Below, one piece after another: positions 9,157-18,803 of a stretch of 50,088 bases of DNA. Both the position numbers and the translations under genes were made by a program. The stretch lies in assembly GCF_009821115.1 (NCBI RefSeq), contig NZ_VYTY01000018.1, positions 1-50,088 of the forward strand, read 5' to 3'. Origin of the DNA: Nitrincola alkalisediminis. Lineage in GTDB: Bacteria > Pseudomonadota > Gammaproteobacteria > Pseudomonadales > Balneatricaceae. The notes under the pieces were generated by a model. It was given only the letters and a program-made list of their open reading frames with translations, made no database searches and was not told the origin of the DNA. Within the stretch, counting starts at the first letter, position 1. Every line of letters begins with the position of its first letter.

Positions 9157-10506
9157 TTGGTACGTAAATATTTCGGAACGGATGGAATCCGGGGGGCTGT
9201 TGGTACCTTTCCTATTACACCCGATTTTGTTTTGAAGTTAGGTTGGGCGGCAGGTTGTGTGTTTGCGCGTGAAGGTCGTAGCAAAATTGTTATCGGCAAG
9301 GATACGCGAATATCGGGCTATATGTTTGAGTCTGCATTGGAGGCGGGTTTATCAGCGGCAGGTGTCGATGTTTTGTTGACAGGGCCTATGCCCACTCCGG
9401 CTATTGCGTATCTCGCTAAAACATTCCGAGCGGATGCTGGAATTGTCATTAGTGCATCTCACAATGCTTATCAAGATAATGGAATTAAGTTTTTTTCCTC
9501 TAAGGGGACTAAGCTTCCTGATTCAGTAGAGTTGGCAATTGAAGCGCAAATGGATTTAGCAATGACGACGGTGTCTTCAGATATGCTGGGTAAAGCAAAG
9601 CGTATAGATGATGCGGCAGGTCGTTATATAGAGTATTGCAAAGGGACGATTAATGGTGCTCTGAGCTTAAAAGGGATGAAGATCGTCTTAGATTGTGCGA
9701 ATGGTGCAACCTACCATGTCGCCCCCTCTGTTTTTAGTGAGCTGGGTGCTCAGGTGATTGAAATAGCATCTTCACCGGATGGATTGAACATCAATAAAGA
9801 GTGCGGTGCTACAGATGTGGCTCGTCTGCGTAAAGCGGTTGTGAGTGAGTCAGCCGATATTGGTGTTGCTCTGGATGGAGATGGCGATAGGCTGATTCTT
9901 GTTGATCACACGGGTGCTGTAGTTGATGGTGATGAAATACTGTTTATCATTGCCATGATGATGCATCGGAATGGTGAACTGGCGGGTGGAGTTGTCGGGA
10001 CGCTGATGTCAAATTTTGGTTTGCAAAAAGCATTTTCCGACTTGGACATTCCGTTTTTACGTGCAAATGTAGGTGATCGGTATGTGCTGGAGCTGTTGTC
10101 ACAAAAAGGTTGGCTTCTTGGGGGGGAGGGCTCGGGTCATATAGTATGCCGTCATTTAAGTACAACGGGAGATGGAATTGTTGCAGCCCTCCAGGTTTTA
10201 AAGGCCATGAATGAGATGGGTAAAACATTATCTGACTTGAAGTCTCAAATGACTAAGCTTCCTCAAGTGATGATAAATGTTCCACTGCCTAAAGGTATTA
10301 ATCCTCTAGAAATGCCAGCTATTCGTCATGAGGTGGAGAAAGCAGAACAAATCCTTAACAATGCTGGGCGTGTTTTACTGAGACCGTCTGGTACTGAGCC
10401 GCTTCTTCGAGTCATGGTAGAGGGTGTTGATTTTGATCAGGTGACACGTATAGCGACAGAGTTGGCCGAAAGTGTTGAAACTTATACGCGTAGGCTTGAA
10501 ATCTAA
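9157..10506 (+). CDS. glmM: Phosphoglucosamine mutase
   Basis: GlmM converts glucosamine-6-phosphate to glucosamine-1-phosphate, feeding UDP-GlcNAc for peptidoglycan and lipopolysaccharide. The 449-residue protein starts [12 protein letters not shown] as in the family and has the phosphoserine loop [12 protein letters not shown] with S101, the metal-binding DGDGDR motif at ~240-245 and the C-terminal phosphate-binding [11 protein letters not shown]. The TTG at 9157 is preferred: GGGAGG (9145-9150) is 6 nt upstream and the start lies one base after the folP stop; an in-frame GTG at 9136 would add seven non-conserved residues. Confidence 0.96.
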   Translation: MVRKYFGTDGIRGAVGTFPITPDFVLKLGWAAGCVFAREGRSKIVIGKDTRISGYMFESALEAGLSAAGVDVLLTGPMPTPAIAYLAKTFRADAGIVISASHNAYQDNGIKFFSSKGTKLPDSVELAIEAQMDLAMTTVSSDMLGKAKRIDDAAGRYIEYCKGTINGALSLKGMKIVLDCANGATYHVAPSVFSELGAQVIEIASSPDGLNINKECGATDVARLRKAVVSESADIGVALDGDGDRLILVDHTGAVVDGDEILFIIAMMMHRNGELAGGVVGTLMSNFGLQKAFSDLDIPFLRANVGDRYVLELLSQKGWLLGGEGSGHIVCRHLSTTGDGIVAALQVLKAMNEMGKTLSDLKSQMTKLPQVMINVPLPKGINPLEMPAIRHEVEKAEQILNNAGRVLLRPSGTEPLLRVMVEGVDFDQVTRIATELAESVETYTRRLEI

Positions 10507-10553
10507 CAGAAACTCCGTTAATATTTGCGCCTCATTTGAAAAGGGAGCAACTC

Positions 10554-11336
10554 ATGCGTAAAGCAATAGTGGCTGGTAACTGGAAAATGAATGGTTCTTT
10601 GGTGTCAAACGAATTGCTAATTAACGCAATTCTGAAAGGTGCTGATAAGCTATTGACAGATTCCGTTGATGTTGTATTATGCCCGCCCAATGTTTACCTG
10701 AGTCAGGTTGGTGAGTTGCTCAAGAATAGCTCTGTTATGTTTGGTGCGCAAAATATATCGTTGCATCAAGGTGATGGTGCTCATACGGGTGAAGTTAATG
10801 CTCGTATGGTTAAAGAGTTTGGTGCGCAGTTTGTTATTGTTGGTCACTCTGAACGTAGAGCAAATCAATATGAAACTGATGCAAATGTGCTTGATAAAAT
10901 TAAGCATGCTCTTCACTATGGTGTAACTCCTCTTTTCTGTGTTGGTGAGACATTAGATCAGCGCGAAAGTGGTAAGGTTGAATGTGTTATATCCGATCAA
11001 GTGCTGTCAGTGCTTGAGGGTCTGACTGAGCAAGACGCAAGTAAACTTGTTGTAGCGTATGAGCCAGTCTGGGCTATTGGAACTGGGTTAACGGCGACGC
11101 CTGAACAAGCTCAAGAAGTGCATAGCTACATACGTAGTCTGTTTTCTTCTAAATATGGTCAGGGTATAGCTGAAAAAGTCCGTATACTCTACGGTGGAAG
11201 TGTAAATGCTACCAATGCATCAGATCTTTTTAAAATGAAAGATATAGATGGTGGATTGGTTGGTGGTGCATCTCTAAAAGCTGATGAATTCTTAGAGATA
11301 TGTAGATCTTCTGCAGATCTCGTGGTGAGTGATTAA
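10554..11336 (+). CDS. tpiA: Triosephosphate isomerase
   Basis: TpiA interconverts dihydroxyacetone phosphate and glyceraldehyde-3-phosphate. The 260-residue TIM barrel has AGNWKMNG (N9, K11), VGHSERR (electrophile histidine) and AYEPVWAIGTG (catalytic glutamate). The ATG at 10554 with GGGAG at 10542-10546 is the start; an in-frame upstream codon at 10536 would add unsupported residues. It is followed at once by secG, the tpiA-secG order conserved in many gammaproteobacteria. Confidence 0.97.
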   Translation: MRKAIVAGNWKMNGSLVSNELLINAILKGADKLLTDSVDVVLCPPNVYLSQVGELLKNSSVMFGAQNISLHQGDGAHTGEVNARMVKEFGAQFVIVGHSERRANQYETDANVLDKIKHALHYGVTPLFCVGETLDQRESGKVECVISDQVLSVLEGLTEQDASKLVVAYEPVWAIGTGLTATPEQAQEVHSYIRSLFSSKYGQGIAEKVRILYGGSVNATNASDLFKMKDIDGGLVGGASLKADEFLEICRSSADLVVSD

Positions 11337-11337
11337 A

Positions 11338-11706
11338 ATGATTGAAACACTGGTTCTTATCGTGCATGTACTGCTGGCTGCAGCGATTATCGCTTTAGTT
11401 CTGCTTCAGCAGGGCAAAGGCGCTGAAGCAGGTGCATCATTTGGTGGTGGTGCATCTCAAACTGTGTTTGGGAGCACAGGTTCCGGTAGTTTTATGGTAA
11501 AAATTACGGCACTAGCGGCAGCAATCTTGTTTTCCACAAGCTTTGCGTTAGCGTATTTCGCAAAGGAGCGGGCTGCGAACGTGACTGAGGTGGGTATTCC
11601 TTCAGCAAGCGTGATTGAATCTGCTGCTGAACGAAATCAGTTGCCTGTGTTAGAGGTACCAAGGTCTGCTGATTTGCCCTCAAGCGATATGCCGCAAGCA
11701 GATTGA
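11338..11706 (+). CDS. secG: Preprotein translocase subunit SecG
   Basis: SecG assists SecYE in protein export across the inner membrane. The ~122-residue protein has TM1 (~2-22, ending VLLQQGKGAEAG), the glycine-rich conserved loop GASFGGGASQTVFGSTGS and TM2 (~50-72), then a C-terminal tail longer than the E. coli protein. The ATG at 11338 lies one base after the tpiA stop, so coupling is likely; a GTG at 11329 is possible but would overlap tpiA. The tRNA-Leu gene begins 13 nt after the stop, suggesting a common transcript. Confidence 0.95.
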   Translation: MIETLVLIVHVLLAAAIIALVLLQQGKGAEAGASFGGGASQTVFGSTGSGSFMVKITALAAAILFSTSFALAYFAKERAANVTEVGIPSASVIESAAERNQLPVLEVPRSADLPSSDMPQAD

Positions 11707-11719
11707 TAGTAACGTTTTA

Positions 11720-11805
11720 GCCGACGTGGTGAAATTGGTAGACACGCCATCTTGAGGGGGTGGTGAGCCTAGCTCGTGCCGGTTCGAGTCCGGCCGTCGG
11801 CACCA
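11720..11805 (+). tRNA. leuU: tRNA-Leu (anticodon GAG)
   Basis: An 86-nt class II tRNA with encoded CCA. The acceptor arm pairs GCCGACG (11720-11726) with CGTCGGC (11795-11801), the anticodon stem CCATC/GGTGG presents loop TTGAGGG with GAG at 11754-11756, there is a long variable arm, and the T-arm reads GGTTCGAGTCC. It is very similar to E. coli tRNA-Leu(GAG) and occupies the conserved position between secG and rimP. Confidence 0.97.
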
Positions 11806-11820
11806 TTTTTAAAGTTTTGA

Positions 11821-11897
<77 letters not shown>

Positions 11898-11944
11898 ATT
11901 TTAGCGTAAAGCTAATCGTTTATGAGTAAAGTAGATTTAACTGT

Positions 11945-11970
11945 ACTGGTATAAACCAGTGTTTAATTTT
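11945..11970 (+). terminator. Weak terminator-like hairpin after the tRNAs
   Basis: ACTGGT (11945-11950) and ACCAGT (11955-11960) form a 6-bp hairpin with an ATAA loop, followed by GTTTAATTTT. It may end the secG-tRNA transcript before the rimP promoter. Confidence 0.4.
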
Positions 11971-11976
11971 ATATAC

Positions 11977-12005
11977 TTGCTCGCTTAGTGTGCAATTGCT
12001 ATACT
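11977..12005 (+). promoter_or_regulatory. Candidate promoter of the rimP-nusA-infB operon
   Basis: TTGCTC (11977-11982) and TATACT (12000-12005) have an ideal 17-bp spacer. The start point near 12012 gives a leader of about 225 nt containing two intrinsic terminators. Confidence 0.55.
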
Positions 12006-12120
12006 ATTTGCACTGTGTTAGCTGCTTTCCATTTCATAATATTTAGAGACTATAAACGCTGCATCTTGTTTTTTAAGTTTGCGTGTTTTTTGTCTTAAGT
12101 ATTATGGCAGTATGAAACGT

Positions 12121-12145
12121 AAAAGCCCCCAACGTGGGGCTTTTT
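12121..12145 (+). terminator. First terminator in the rimP leader
   Basis: AAAAGCCCC (12121-12129) pairs with GGGGCTTTT (12136-12144) with a short loop and a T-run. It lies downstream of the promoter candidate at 11977, so it would act as a premature terminator unless bypassed. Confidence 0.8.
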
Positions 12146-12177
12146 AGTAGGCAAATTTAGGCTAAATGCCTGTCAGA

Positions 12178-12204
12178 AATGGGTCCGCGCGTGACCCATT
12201 TTTT
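12178..12204 (+). terminator. Second terminator, rimP leader attenuator
   Basis: AATGGGTC (12178-12185) pairs with GACCCATT (12193-12200) and runs into six T residues, ending ~32 nt before the rimP start. A premature terminator upstream of rimP has been described computationally in gammaproteobacteria as the rimP leader; this fits that position. The downstream gene nusA encodes a termination factor, so autoregulation is plausible. Confidence 0.75.
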
Positions 12205-12236
12205 GTTTCAGGGCAAAGGTCATAATGAGGTAGTGT

Positions 12237-12692
12237 GTGTCGGCAAAACTGAAACAACTGGAAACTCTAATTGGTCCAGCCGTAAGTTCGTTAGGTTTCG
12301 AACTTTGGGGTATTGAGTATCAATCCGCAGGTAAAAACAGCACTTTGCGAATATTTATAGACAGTCCTGATGGGATATCTGTTGATGATTGTGCAAAAGT
12401 GAGTCATCAAGTGAGTGGCGTCTTAGATGTTGAAGATCCAATCAAAGAGCAGTATCTCTTAGAAGTATCCTCGCCTGGTATGGATCGACCTCTTTATAGA
12501 TTAGAGCACTATCAACTTTATGTTGGACATACTGTTCAAATTCGACTCCGTGTTCCTTTTGAAGGGCGACGCAAGTTCAAAGGTATACTAAATGGTACTG
12601 AGGGTGAAGACGTGTTGCTGGTTGTCGATGATGAGGAATACATACTTCCTTTAGATATCATTGATAAAGCAAACGTAGTGCCACAATTTTGA
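12237..12692 (+). CDS. rimP: Ribosome maturation factor RimP
   Basis: RimP binds early 30S assembly intermediates and helps place uS12 and the central domain. The 151-residue protein shows the N-terminal LIGPAVSSLGFELWGIEY motif, LRIFIDSPDGISVDDCAKVSHQVSG and LEVSSPGMDRPL, followed by the C-terminal SH3-like domain. The GTG start at 12237 has TGAGG (12226-12230) 6 nt upstream. First gene of the rimP-nusA-infB-rbfA-truB operon. Confidence 0.96.
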   Translation: MSAKLKQLETLIGPAVSSLGFELWGIEYQSAGKNSTLRIFIDSPDGISVDDCAKVSHQVSGVLDVEDPIKEQYLLEVSSPGMDRPLYRLEHYQLYVGHTVQIRLRVPFEGRRKFKGILNGTEGEDVLLVVDDEEYILPLDIIDKANVVPQF

Positions 12693-12730
12693 CGTATTTA
12701 TGATTTTGCAGATTCAAGTGAGACACAATA

Positions 12731-14221
12731 ATGAATAAAGAAATTTTGCTGGTTGCAGAAGCGGTATCGAATGAAAAAGATGTGCCGAAAGGTGTTATTT
12801 TTGAAGCGATTGAAGTCGCACTAGCAACAGCAACCAAAAAACGTTACGACGAAGATGCTGACATTCGAGTCGTCATTGACCGCCAAACTGGGGACTATGA
12901 AACATTTCGTCGTTGGTTGGTCGTTGATAACTCTGCTGTACCAGCCTTGGGTACGGAGCTTACGTTGCAAGAGGCGGAAGAAATCAATGCGAATCTTCAG
13001 CCAGGTGATATTCATGAGGAGCAAGTGGATTCGGTTGCCTTTGGACGTATTGCCGCTCAAACCGCTAAGCAGGTAATTGTTCAAAAAGTGCGTGAAGCGG
13101 AAAGAGCGAAAGTTGTAGATCAGTACCGTGATCGTCAAGGGGAATTAATTGCAGGCACGGTTAAAAAGGTAACCCGTGACAATGTGATTATTGATCTAGG
13201 CAATAATGCCGAAGCCTTGCTTCCGCGCGAAAATCTTTTGCCAAGAGAAAGTTTTAGAATGGGTGATCGGGTTAGAGCTGTTTTGGCTGAGGTGCGTGCT
13301 GAAGGTCGTGGACCGCAGCTAATATTGAGCCGGACGAGCCCAGAGATGCTGATTCAGCTTTTCAGCATTGAGGTACCAGAAGTTGCCGAAGATGTTATTG
13401 AAATTCGTGCGGCCGCAAGAGATCCTGGTTCTAGAGCCAAGATTGCTGTTAAAACAAACGATGGGCGCATTGATCCTGTTGGTGCGTGTGTCGGCATGAG
13501 AGGCGCACGTGTTCAAGCCGTTTCCAATGAATTGGGTGGCGAGCGTGTCGATATCGTGCTTTGGGATGATAATCCCGCTCAATTAGTTATAAACGCCATG
13601 GCACCTGCTGAAGTTGCATCGATCATCATTGATGAAGACAGTCATTCGATGGACGTAGCCGTTGCAGAAGATGCCTTGGCGATGGCGATTGGTCGAAGTG
13701 GTCAAAACGTTCGTTTGGCAAGTGAGCTGACGAAATGGAAGCTTAATGTCATGAGCGAAGCGGAAGCTCAAGCAAAGCATCAGTCAGAAGTTGGCAATGT
13801 GATTCAGACCTTTATTCAGCACTTAGATGCCGATGAAGAGCTTGCGCAAATTCTGGTCGATGAAGGCTTTACCTCATTAGAAGAGGTTGCTTATGTGCCT
13901 GTCGACGAGATGCTACAAATTGTAGGCTTTGATGAAGACTTAGTTGAAACCTTAAGAGCGCGTGCTAAAGATGCGCTGCTTAATTTAGCTATTGCTTCTG
14001 AAGAGCAGTTGGGTGATGCAGAACCTGCTGAAGATCTTCTTAATATGGAGGGGATGGAACGCACACTTGCCTATCAAATGGCATCTGTGGGAATCATCAC
14101 GATGGAAGATCTTGCAGAGCAATCAATTGACGATCTACTTGAGATCGAAGGCATCACAGAAGAGCAGGCCGCACAGTTAATCATGACTGCTCGTGCGCCT
14201 TGGTTTTCCGAAAGTCAGTAA
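12731..14221 (+). CDS. nusA: Transcription termination/antitermination factor NusA
   Basis: NusA binds RNA polymerase and nascent RNA and modulates pausing, intrinsic termination and rRNA antitermination. The 496-residue protein has the N-terminal polymerase-binding domain (~1-125), S1 (~135-200, [11 protein letters not shown]), two KH domains (~230-345, with [14 protein letters not shown] and [15 protein letters not shown]) and two acidic C-terminal repeats (~365-490) as in gammaproteobacterial NusA. Its leader contains two intrinsic terminators, which could make the operon sensitive to NusA activity. Confidence 0.98.
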   Translation: MNKEILLVAEAVSNEKDVPKGVIFEAIEVALATATKKRYDEDADIRVVIDRQTGDYETFRRWLVVDNSAVPALGTELTLQEAEEINANLQPGDIHEEQVDSVAFGRIAAQTAKQVIVQKVREAERAKVVDQYRDRQGELIAGTVKKVTRDNVIIDLGNNAEALLPRENLLPRESFRMGDRVRAVLAEVRAEGRGPQLILSRTSPEMLIQLFSIEVPEVAEDVIEIRAAARDPGSRAKIAVKTNDGRIDPVGACVGMRGARVQAVSNELGGERVDIVLWDDNPAQLVINAMAPAEVASIIIDEDSHSMDVAVAEDALAMAIGRSGQNVRLASELTKWKLNVMSEAEAQAKHQSEVGNVIQTFIQHLDADEELAQILVDEGFTSLEEVAYVPVDEMLQIVGFDEDLVETLRARAKDALLNLAIASEEQLGDAEPAEDLLNMEGMERTLAYQMASVGIITMEDLAEQSIDDLLEIEGITEEQAAQLIMTARAPWFSESQ

Positions 14222-14248
14222 ATATCAACGGAGAAGAGGAACCCATTT

Positions 14249-16846
14249 ATGGCAGAAGTAACCGTTAAACAACTTGCCGATGTGGTTGGTGTATCCGTTG
14301 AGCGATTGCTCAAGCAGATGCAAGATGCCGGTATCAAAGGTAAGAATGAAACATCTAATGTGACTGATGCTGAGCGCCAGTCACTGTTAAACTTTTTGAA
14401 AAAGTCTCATGGTGAGCAATCAACCGGAAATGAGCCGATCAAAATTACACTTAAGCGTAAAACAACATCGCAGCTGAAAGTTTCAGGTGCGTCAGGAAAG
14501 CGTAAAACGGTCAATGTCGAAGTGCGTAAAAAACGCACATATGTGAAGCGCGATGAGCTTGAAAATCAAGCGGCTCAAGATGCCCAGCCAACGGCTCCTG
14601 AAGTCGAATTGCCCATTGAAGCTGCAGTGACAGAGATCGCCGTTAACGCTGCTGTTTCCAATACTGTTGCCCCTGTAATAGAAGAGCAAGTTGCCATCAC
14701 TGAGTCTGTTGAGCCAGTAATGTCAGACGTAGTTGAGCCCGTGTCCGAAGAAAAATCCGCAGGAGTGGAATCAGCTCGCAACGAAGTGGCTTCTAATACA
14801 GATGATGCAGTTCCTGTTAAAAAGCAGCGTGCGGCTGATGATGCATCATCTGATAAAGAGAAAAAAGCACCTTCTAAAACGAAAGATGCGCGTGGTAACA
14901 AGGAACGAGGCCGCAATAAAGATGCGGATGAAATCCCTAGGCGTGGTAAGCCCATTGCGGCAAGAGCGCCTTCGGTTGGCGAGGAGGAGATGCCTAGAGG
15001 TACTCGTCGTCCAGGTAAAAGTCCAAAACGTGCAAATGCACGTGGACGAGTTCAGAACCAGCATGGCTTTGAAAAACCGACAGGTCCTGTCGTACATGAA
15101 GTGACCTTGCCAGAAAGCATTACAGTTGCCGAGTTGGCAAAGAAAATGTCTGTTAAGGCGGCAGAAGTTATCAAAGTTATGTTCAAAATGGGGGCTATGG
15201 CCACCATTAACCAAATTCTTGACCAAGATACAGCTATTTTAGTTGTTGAAGAAATGGGTCACAAAGCAACGGCGATGCAAGAAAATGCAGTTGAGGATGC
15301 GTTGCTTGAAAGCATGCAGGCTCACGAAGGCGAAGAAATGCACCGTGCACCGGTTGTGACAGTGATGGGTCACGTCGACCACGGTAAGACCTCTTTGCTT
15401 GACTATATACGTAAAGCTAAAGTCGCCGCAGGTGAATCAGGTGGTATTACTCAGCACATAGGTGCGTATCATGTTGAAACTGAGAATGGCATGGTGACCT
15501 TCTTGGATACACCTGGACATGCTGCGTTTACTGCGATGCGTGCGCGTGGTGCCAAGCTTACGGACATCGTAATCTTAGTCGTTGCGGCTGATGATGGTGT
15601 AATGCCACAAACAGAAGAGGCCATTCAGCACGCGAAAGCGGGCAATGTGCCGATTGTTGTTGCGGTGAATAAGATTGATAAGCCAGATGCGGATTTAGAC
15701 CGCGTGCGCAGTGAATTGGCTCAGCGTGATGTTATTTCAGAAGAATGGGGCGGTGATGTGCAGTTTGTGCATGTTTCGGCAAAAACCGGTGAAGGTATTG
15801 ATGCGCTGTTAGATGCAGTCCTTCTTCAGGCGGAAGTATTGGAACTAAAAGCCATACCTACCATTCCTGCTACCGGGGTTGTCGTTGAGTCTCGTTTAGA
15901 TAAAGGTCGTGGATCTGTTTCCACCTTATTGGTACAAAACGGTACCCTTCGCAAGGGTGATATCGTTTTGGCGGGCCTCTATTACGGCCGTGTGCGTGCC
16001 ATGTTGGATGAGAATGGTCGCTCAGTAGACACAGCAGGGCCTGCTATCCCCGTCGAAATTCTCGGCTTGGATGGAACGCCAGATGCTGGTGATGAGTTTG
16101 CCGTTGTGTCTTCTGAGAAGAAGGCGCGTGAAGTGGCGTTGTTCCGTCAGGGCAAATTCCGTGAAGTTAAACTGGCTCGTCAACAAAAAGCGAAGTTGGA
16201 GAACTTGTTTGCAAATATGCAAGCAGGTGATGTTAAGTCACTGAATATTGTTCTTAAAGCCGATGTTAGAGGTTCTTTGGAGGCCTTAACACAGTCTTTA
16301 GAAGATCTGTCGACAGACGAAGTGAAAGTTAATATCGTGTCCAGTGGTATTGGTGGTTTTGGTGAAACCGATGCGAACCTGGCGTTAGCTTCATCAGCAA
16401 TTTTAATTGGTTTTAACGTCCGTGCGGATAACCAAGCCAAAGCGATTGTTGAACGTGAAGAGCTTGAACTTCGTTATTACAGTGTTATTTATGACATCAT
16501 TAACGATGTGAAACAAGCAATGGCCGGTCTGCTCTCACCTGAATATCGTGAAGATATCGTAGGTATTGCTGAAGTGCGTGATGTATTCCGTTCGCCGAAG
16601 CTGGGTCAGATTGCTGGCTGTATGGTTATCGAAGGAACGGTGTACCGTAACAAGCGCATCCGGGTTCTACGTGACAACATTGTTATTTATGAAGGTGAAT
16701 TAGAGTCTTTACGTCGCTTTAAAGATGTTGTTTCCGAAGTCAGAAATGGCATGGAGTGTGGTATCGGCGTTAAGAACTACAATGATGTTCGTGTGGGTGA
16801 CCAGATCGAAGTCTTTGATACCATCGAAGTGAAACGTACTTTATAA
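14249..16846 (+). CDS. infB: Translation initiation factor IF-2
   Basis: IF-2 is the GTPase that brings initiator tRNA to the 30S subunit and promotes subunit joining. The 865-residue protein has an N-terminal IF2_N domain (1-~50), a long charged low-complexity linker (~60-280), a second IF2_N-like segment (~285-340) and the G domain with [17 protein letters not shown] and NKIDKPDAD, followed by domains II, III and the fMet-tRNA-binding C-terminal domain. GGAGAAGAGG upstream of the ATG is a strong Shine-Dalgarno. The initiator tRNA gene it works with lies ~2.4 kb upstream. Confidence 0.98.
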   Translation: MAEVTVKQLADVVGVSVERLLKQMQDAGIKGKNETSNVTDAERQSLLNFLKKSHGEQSTGNEPIKITLKRKTTSQLKVSGASGKRKTVNVEVRKKRTYVKRDELENQAAQDAQPTAPEVELPIEAAVTEIAVNAAVSNTVAPVIEEQVAITESVEPVMSDVVEPVSEEKSAGVESARNEVASNTDDAVPVKKQRAADDASSDKEKKAPSKTKDARGNKERGRNKDADEIPRRGKPIAARAPSVGEEEMPRGTRRPGKSPKRANARGRVQNQHGFEKPTGPVVHEVTLPESITVAELAKKMSVKAAEVIKVMFKMGAMATINQILDQDTAILVVEEMGHKATAMQENAVEDALLESMQAHEGEEMHRAPVVTVMGHVDHGKTSLLDYIRKAKVAAGESGGITQHIGAYHVETENGMVTFLDTPGHAAFTAMRARGAKLTDIVILVVAADDGVMPQTEEAIQHAKAGNVPIVVAVNKIDKPDADLDRVRSELAQRDVISEEWGGDVQFVHVSAKTGEGIDALLDAVLLQAEVLELKAIPTIPATGVVVESRLDKGRGSVSTLLVQNGTLRKGDIVLAGLYYGRVRAMLDENGRSVDTAGPAIPVEILGLDGTPDAGDEFAVVSSEKKAREVALFRQGKFREVKLARQQKAKLENLFANMQAGDVKSLNIVLKADVRGSLEALTQSLEDLSTDEVKVNIVSSGIGGFGETDANLALASSAILIGFNVRADNQAKAIVEREELELRYYSVIYDIINDVKQAMAGLLSPEYREDIVGIAEVRDVFRSPKLGQIAGCMVIEGTVYRNKRIRVLRDNIVIYEGELESLRRFKDVVSEVRNGMECGIGVKNYNDVRVGDQIEVFDTIEVKRTL

Positions 16847-16855
16847 CGGAGAACT

Positions 16856-17269
16856 ATGGCTCGCGAATTTAAACGTACCGATCGAGTGTCCGACCAGATC
16901 CAGCGGGATCTGGCGATGCTGATTCAGCGCGAAATTAAAGACCCACGCTTAGGCATGGTGACGATCAGTTATGTCAAAGTCAGTAAAGACCTTGGTTATT
17001 CTGATGTTTATATAACCGTTATGCCGTTAGGTGATCAGACGCAGGAGCTTGCTTTAGAGCAATCTCTTGCGGTTCTAAATCATGCCGCTGGTTTTTTGCG
17101 CAAAGAATTATCGAAAGGCATTAAACTAAGAGTGATGCCGCAATTGCGGTTTCACTTTGACGCCAGTGTTGACCGAGGCCGTCGTTTGCACAGTTTGATA
17201 GAGCAAGCCTATCAGCAAGAGCAAAAACGGGTGGTGCCTGACACGGATTCAGACAAGCCCGAGGAGTAA
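16856..17269 (+). CDS. rbfA: 30S ribosome-binding factor RbfA
   Basis: RbfA is a cold-responsive 30S maturation factor acting near helix 1 of 16S rRNA. The 137-residue protein is a single KH-type domain with the typical start (EFKRTDRVSDQIQRDLA), DPRLGMVTISYVKVSKDLGYSDVYI and RFHFDASVDRG. It follows infB by 9 nt, with a CGGAG element, and is followed 3 nt later by truB. Confidence 0.96.
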   Translation: MAREFKRTDRVSDQIQRDLAMLIQREIKDPRLGMVTISYVKVSKDLGYSDVYITVMPLGDQTQELALEQSLAVLNHAAGFLRKELSKGIKLRVMPQLRFHFDASVDRGRRLHSLIEQAYQQEQKRVVPDTDSDKPEE

Positions 17270-17272
17270 GCT

Positions 17273-18229
17273 TTGGCTCGTAAACCAAAAGGCCGTCGTA
17301 TTGACGGCATTTTTTTATTAAATAAGTCGGCGGGCATGAGCTCTAATAAAGCGCTGCAGCAGATCAAGCATCTTTATGGGGCTGAAAAAGCGGGGCATAC
17401 CGGTGCGCTTGATCCTTTAGCAACAGGTATGTTGCCTATCTGCTTGGGTGAAGCGACTAAGTTTTCTCAGTACCTGCTCGACTCTGATAAATCCTATGTT
17501 ACGACCGCTAAATTAGGTGCTCGAACAACGACCAGTGATGCCGAGGGTGAGGTGATTGAAACTCGTCCAGTGCCAGATAACTTAACAGCAGGCATTGTTG
17601 AGGCCTTACTTGTTGAGCATTTTACCGGTGAGATAGAGCAAGTCCCGTCTATGTATTCGGCCTTAAAATTGAACGGTCAGCCCCTATATAAACTGGCTCG
17701 TCAGGGCATTGAAGTTGAAGTTAAATCGCGTAGGGTGACCATTCATAGCATACGCTTGCTGGATCTGAGAGAGGATGAGCTTGATCTTGAAGTAAGTTGC
17801 TCTAAAGGAACCTATATACGCAGTATTGTTGAAGATTTAGGACAGTTGTTAGGCTGTGGAGCTCATGTCAAAGCTTTGCATCGCTTATCGACTGGGCATT
17901 TCACCGTTGATATGATGCGTACTCAAGCTGAATTGCAAGCTTATATTGATGAGCAAATGTCCGAAAATCCAGAGCAAAGTTACATACAAAATGCTTTGGA
18001 TACGTTATTATTACCGGCTTGGAGTGCGATTGCTGACATCCCTGAACTCACCCTAAGTGCTGATCAAACAGAAGAGATTCTGTATGGTCGTCGAGTTCGT
18101 CTTGATGTAGCTGTGTCTTCAGAGTTTCGGTTGTTTGATAGGCCCACAGGCCGTTTTTTAGGCTTGGGTGAAACAGACGAAACGGGACTTTTAAAAGGCA
18201 AACGCCTCATCCGCAGTGATGACCTATAA
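17273..18229 (+). CDS. truB: tRNA pseudouridine(55) synthase TruB
   Basis: TruB converts uridine 55 of the tRNA T-loop to pseudouridine and also acts as a tRNA chaperone. The 318-residue protein has the family catalytic motif [14 protein letters not shown] with D47, the [15 protein letters not shown] segment, the [18 protein letters not shown] motif and the [15 protein letters not shown] motif, with a C-terminal PUA-like domain. The start is TTG at 17273, supported by GAGGAG (17261-17266) inside the end of rbfA. Confidence 0.96.
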   Translation: MARKPKGRRIDGIFLLNKSAGMSSNKALQQIKHLYGAEKAGHTGALDPLATGMLPICLGEATKFSQYLLDSDKSYVTTAKLGARTTTSDAEGEVIETRPVPDNLTAGIVEALLVEHFTGEIEQVPSMYSALKLNGQPLYKLARQGIEVEVKSRRVTIHSIRLLDLREDELDLEVSCSKGTYIRSIVEDLGQLLGCGAHVKALHRLSTGHFTVDMMRTQAELQAYIDEQMSENPEQSYIQNALDTLLLPAWSAIADIPELTLSADQTEEILYGRRVRLDVAVSSEFRLFDRPTGRFLGLGETDETGLLKGKRLIRSDDL

Positions 18230-18234
18230 AATAT

Positions 18235-18260
18235 GCTGTGATTGCCGCGGCCGTCACAGC
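18235..18260 (+). promoter_or_regulatory. Hairpin in the truB-rpsO gap (possible rpsO leader element)
   Basis: GCTGTGA (18235-18241) and TCACAGC (18254-18260) form a 7-bp stem around a GC-rich loop. E. coli S15 represses its own translation through leader structure; this hairpin ~90 nt before rpsO may belong to a similar leader. There is no strong T-tract, so it is not a clear terminator. Confidence 0.35.
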
Positions 18261-18348
18261 TTTGACGCAGTTCTGGAAATATGCCTGGTTCTGCGCGTCT
18301 ATTAACCAGCAACCCTTGGGTTGTGAGCATATTGTTAAGGAGATTCAA

Positions 18349-18618
18349 ATGGCGTTAAGCGTTGAAAAGAAAGCAGAAATCGTTGCAAGTTATGCGCGTG
18401 CAGAAGGTGATACAGGTTCTCCTGAAGTACAAGTCGCTTTGTTAACTGCAAATATTGAAGGTCTGCAAGGTCACTTCAAAACCAACAAGCAAGACCACCA
18501 CTCACGTCGTGGTTTGATTCGTATGGTAAACCAACGTCGTAAGTTGTTGGACTATTTGAAGAGAAAAGATGTTGACCGTTACCTTAAGCTGATTGGCCGT
18601 TTAGGTCTGCGTCGCTAA
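18349..18618 (+). CDS. rpsO: 30S ribosomal protein uS15
   Basis: S15 binds the central domain of 16S rRNA early in 30S assembly and contributes to inter-subunit bridge B4. The 89-residue sequence from [11 protein letters not shown] to RLGLRR matches family length and contains the conserved [14 protein letters not shown] and [22 protein letters not shown]. The frame is open further upstream to 18238, but the ATG at 18349 with AAGGAG 7 nt before it is clearly the start. Confidence 0.98.
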   Translation: MALSVEKKAEIVASYARAEGDTGSPEVQVALLTANIEGLQGHFKTNKQDHHSRRGLIRMVNQRRKLLDYLKRKDVDRYLKLIGRLGLRR

Positions 18619-18635
18619 GATACCGTGTTACCTCG

Positions 18636-18664
18636 GGGCCATACAGTGTATGGCCCTATTTTTA
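18636..18664 (+). terminator. Intrinsic terminator between rpsO and pnp
   Basis: GGGCCATA (18636-18643) pairs with TATGGCCC (18649-18656) and is followed by TATTTTTA. It matches the conserved partial terminator between rpsO and pnp in enteric bacteria. Confidence 0.85.
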
Positions 18665-18699
18665 TGGTCAGTCCTGAATGTATATGAATCATCCGGCCT

Positions 18700-18737
18700 G
18701 TACTCAGATAATGACTGGACAGTCTTTATCTGAGTAC
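18700..18737 (+). promoter_or_regulatory. pnp leader double-stranded hairpin (probable RNase III/PNPase control site)
   Basis: GTACTCAGATAA (18700-18711) and TTATCTGAGTAC (18726-18737) form a perfect 12-bp stem, and the 14-nt loop contains a further GACTG/CAGTC pairing. In E. coli a long pnp leader hairpin is cut by RNase III and then used for PNPase autorepression; this perfect stem ~67 nt before pnp is well placed for the same role. Function inferred from position and shape. Confidence 0.65.
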
Positions 18738-18803
18738 TGGTCAAAAGAAGGGTATGATTGAATCGCTCAGCACTGATCTCAGTTTTGTTAAGGAGAATTT
18801 ATC

